Made by a program: the position numbers and the translations under genes
The notes under the pieces: generated by a model
The model's input: the letters and a program-made list of their open reading frames with translations, nothing else
What the model was told of the DNA's origin: nothing
The model's database searches: none
Part shown: in pieces, positions 6,507-6,740 of the stretch
Layout: every line of letters starts with the position of its first letter
Numbering within the stretch: the stretch's first letter is position 1
Assembly (NCBI GenBank): GCA_017561285.1
Contig: JAFZDG010000282.1
Span: 1-6,740 of the forward strand
Length of the DNA stretch: 6,740 nucleotides
DNA from: Bacteroidaceae bacterium
GTDB lineage: Bacteria; Bacteroidota; Bacteroidia; Bacteroidales; Barnesiellaceae_A
Reading direction: 5' to 3'

Positions 6507-6740
6507 TTATGCAAAAAATAGGTGTTCTATGCATATTTTTACACCTATGAGTATGAGTATTATGCCTCCCACAATCTCAGCACCTTTTTTCAGAAAGCAT
6601 CCTAAGGCTTTTCCTATATATAAGCCCGACATAGAAAAAATGAAGGTGGTAACGCCAATTACGATGGCCGATTGCAGCATATCGACATGAAGAAATGATA
6701 GTGAGATACCAACGGCCAGGGCATCGATGCTTGTGGCCAA
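6507..6740 (-). CDS. mntP: Manganese efflux pump MntP (YebN/DUF204 family), C-terminal part only
   Basis: MntP exports Mn2+ across the inner membrane. Only the last 77 residues lie in the window; the frame runs off the right edge, where TTG codes an internal Leu, not a start. The fragment opens with LATSIDALAVGISLSF, the family signature of the second half-repeat, whose Asp is part of the conserved membrane-embedded acidic motif. Three hydrophobic segments follow: about residues 4-17, 22-45 (ending in SGLYIGKALG) and 57-73 (VGGIILILIGVKI). The TAA stop is at 6509-6507. Full-length members have about 185-190 residues and six membrane helices, so roughly 110 residues are missing. In many bacteria mntP is controlled by a manganese-sensing yybP-ykoY riboswitch or MntR; that region is outside the window. 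The separate speA promoter suggests mntP is the last gene of its own unit. Confidence 0.92.
   Translation of the reverse strand: MATSIDALAVGISLSFLHVDMLQSAIVIGVTTFIFSMSGLYIGKALGCFLKKGAEIVGGIILILIGVKICIEHLFFA

Noticed and set aside
1..6740. Search for mobile elements, CRISPR arrays, tRNA/rRNA genes, phage or defence genes
   Set aside because: No terminal inverted repeats, transposase or integrase motifs, regularly spaced repeats or cloverleaf-like sequences were seen; all long frames are accounted for by the four genes listed.

Overview
The window reads as a chromosomal segment from the phylum Bacteroidota, order Bacteroidales most likely. Four things suggest this: a very large modular protein ending in a type IX secretion (Por) sorting domain, a biosynthetic arginine decarboxylase with the N-terminus I associate with Bacteroidales, a Bacteroidota-type promoter (TTG, 18 nt, TAnnTTTG) in front of it, and the near absence of Shine-Dalgarno sequences. 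The genus cannot be fixed by eye.

Layout. Positions 1-3447 (+) hold the 3' part of a giant secreted or surface protein; its start and signal peptide lie left of the window. It is built from fibronectin-III-like modules, three jelly-roll modules of the choice-of-anchor J / cleaved-adhesin type, one CARDB-like module and a C-terminal T9SS sorting domain. Positions 3448-3610 are a convergent intergenic gap with a strong hairpin. The rest lies on the minus strand, read right to left: the 3' end of a MntP-type manganese exporter (6740-6507), a 145-base gap with a promoter and two small palindromes, speA (6361-4466), a hairpin gap, and truA (4357-3611).

How they work together. The three minus-strand genes are housekeeping functions (metal export, polyamine synthesis, tRNA modification) with no shared pathway. 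speA has its own promoter. truA sits behind a hairpin with too little room for a promoter after it, so it probably depends on speA read-through or on a promoter inside speA. The plus-strand surface protein is an independent unit converging on truA.

I looked for a new system (defence, mobile element, CRISPR, RNA gene, unusual repeat) and do not see one. The most noteworthy points are the domain architecture of the T9SS cargo, including a jelly-roll module apparently nested inside an FN3 module, and the arrangement of the speA-truA hairpin.
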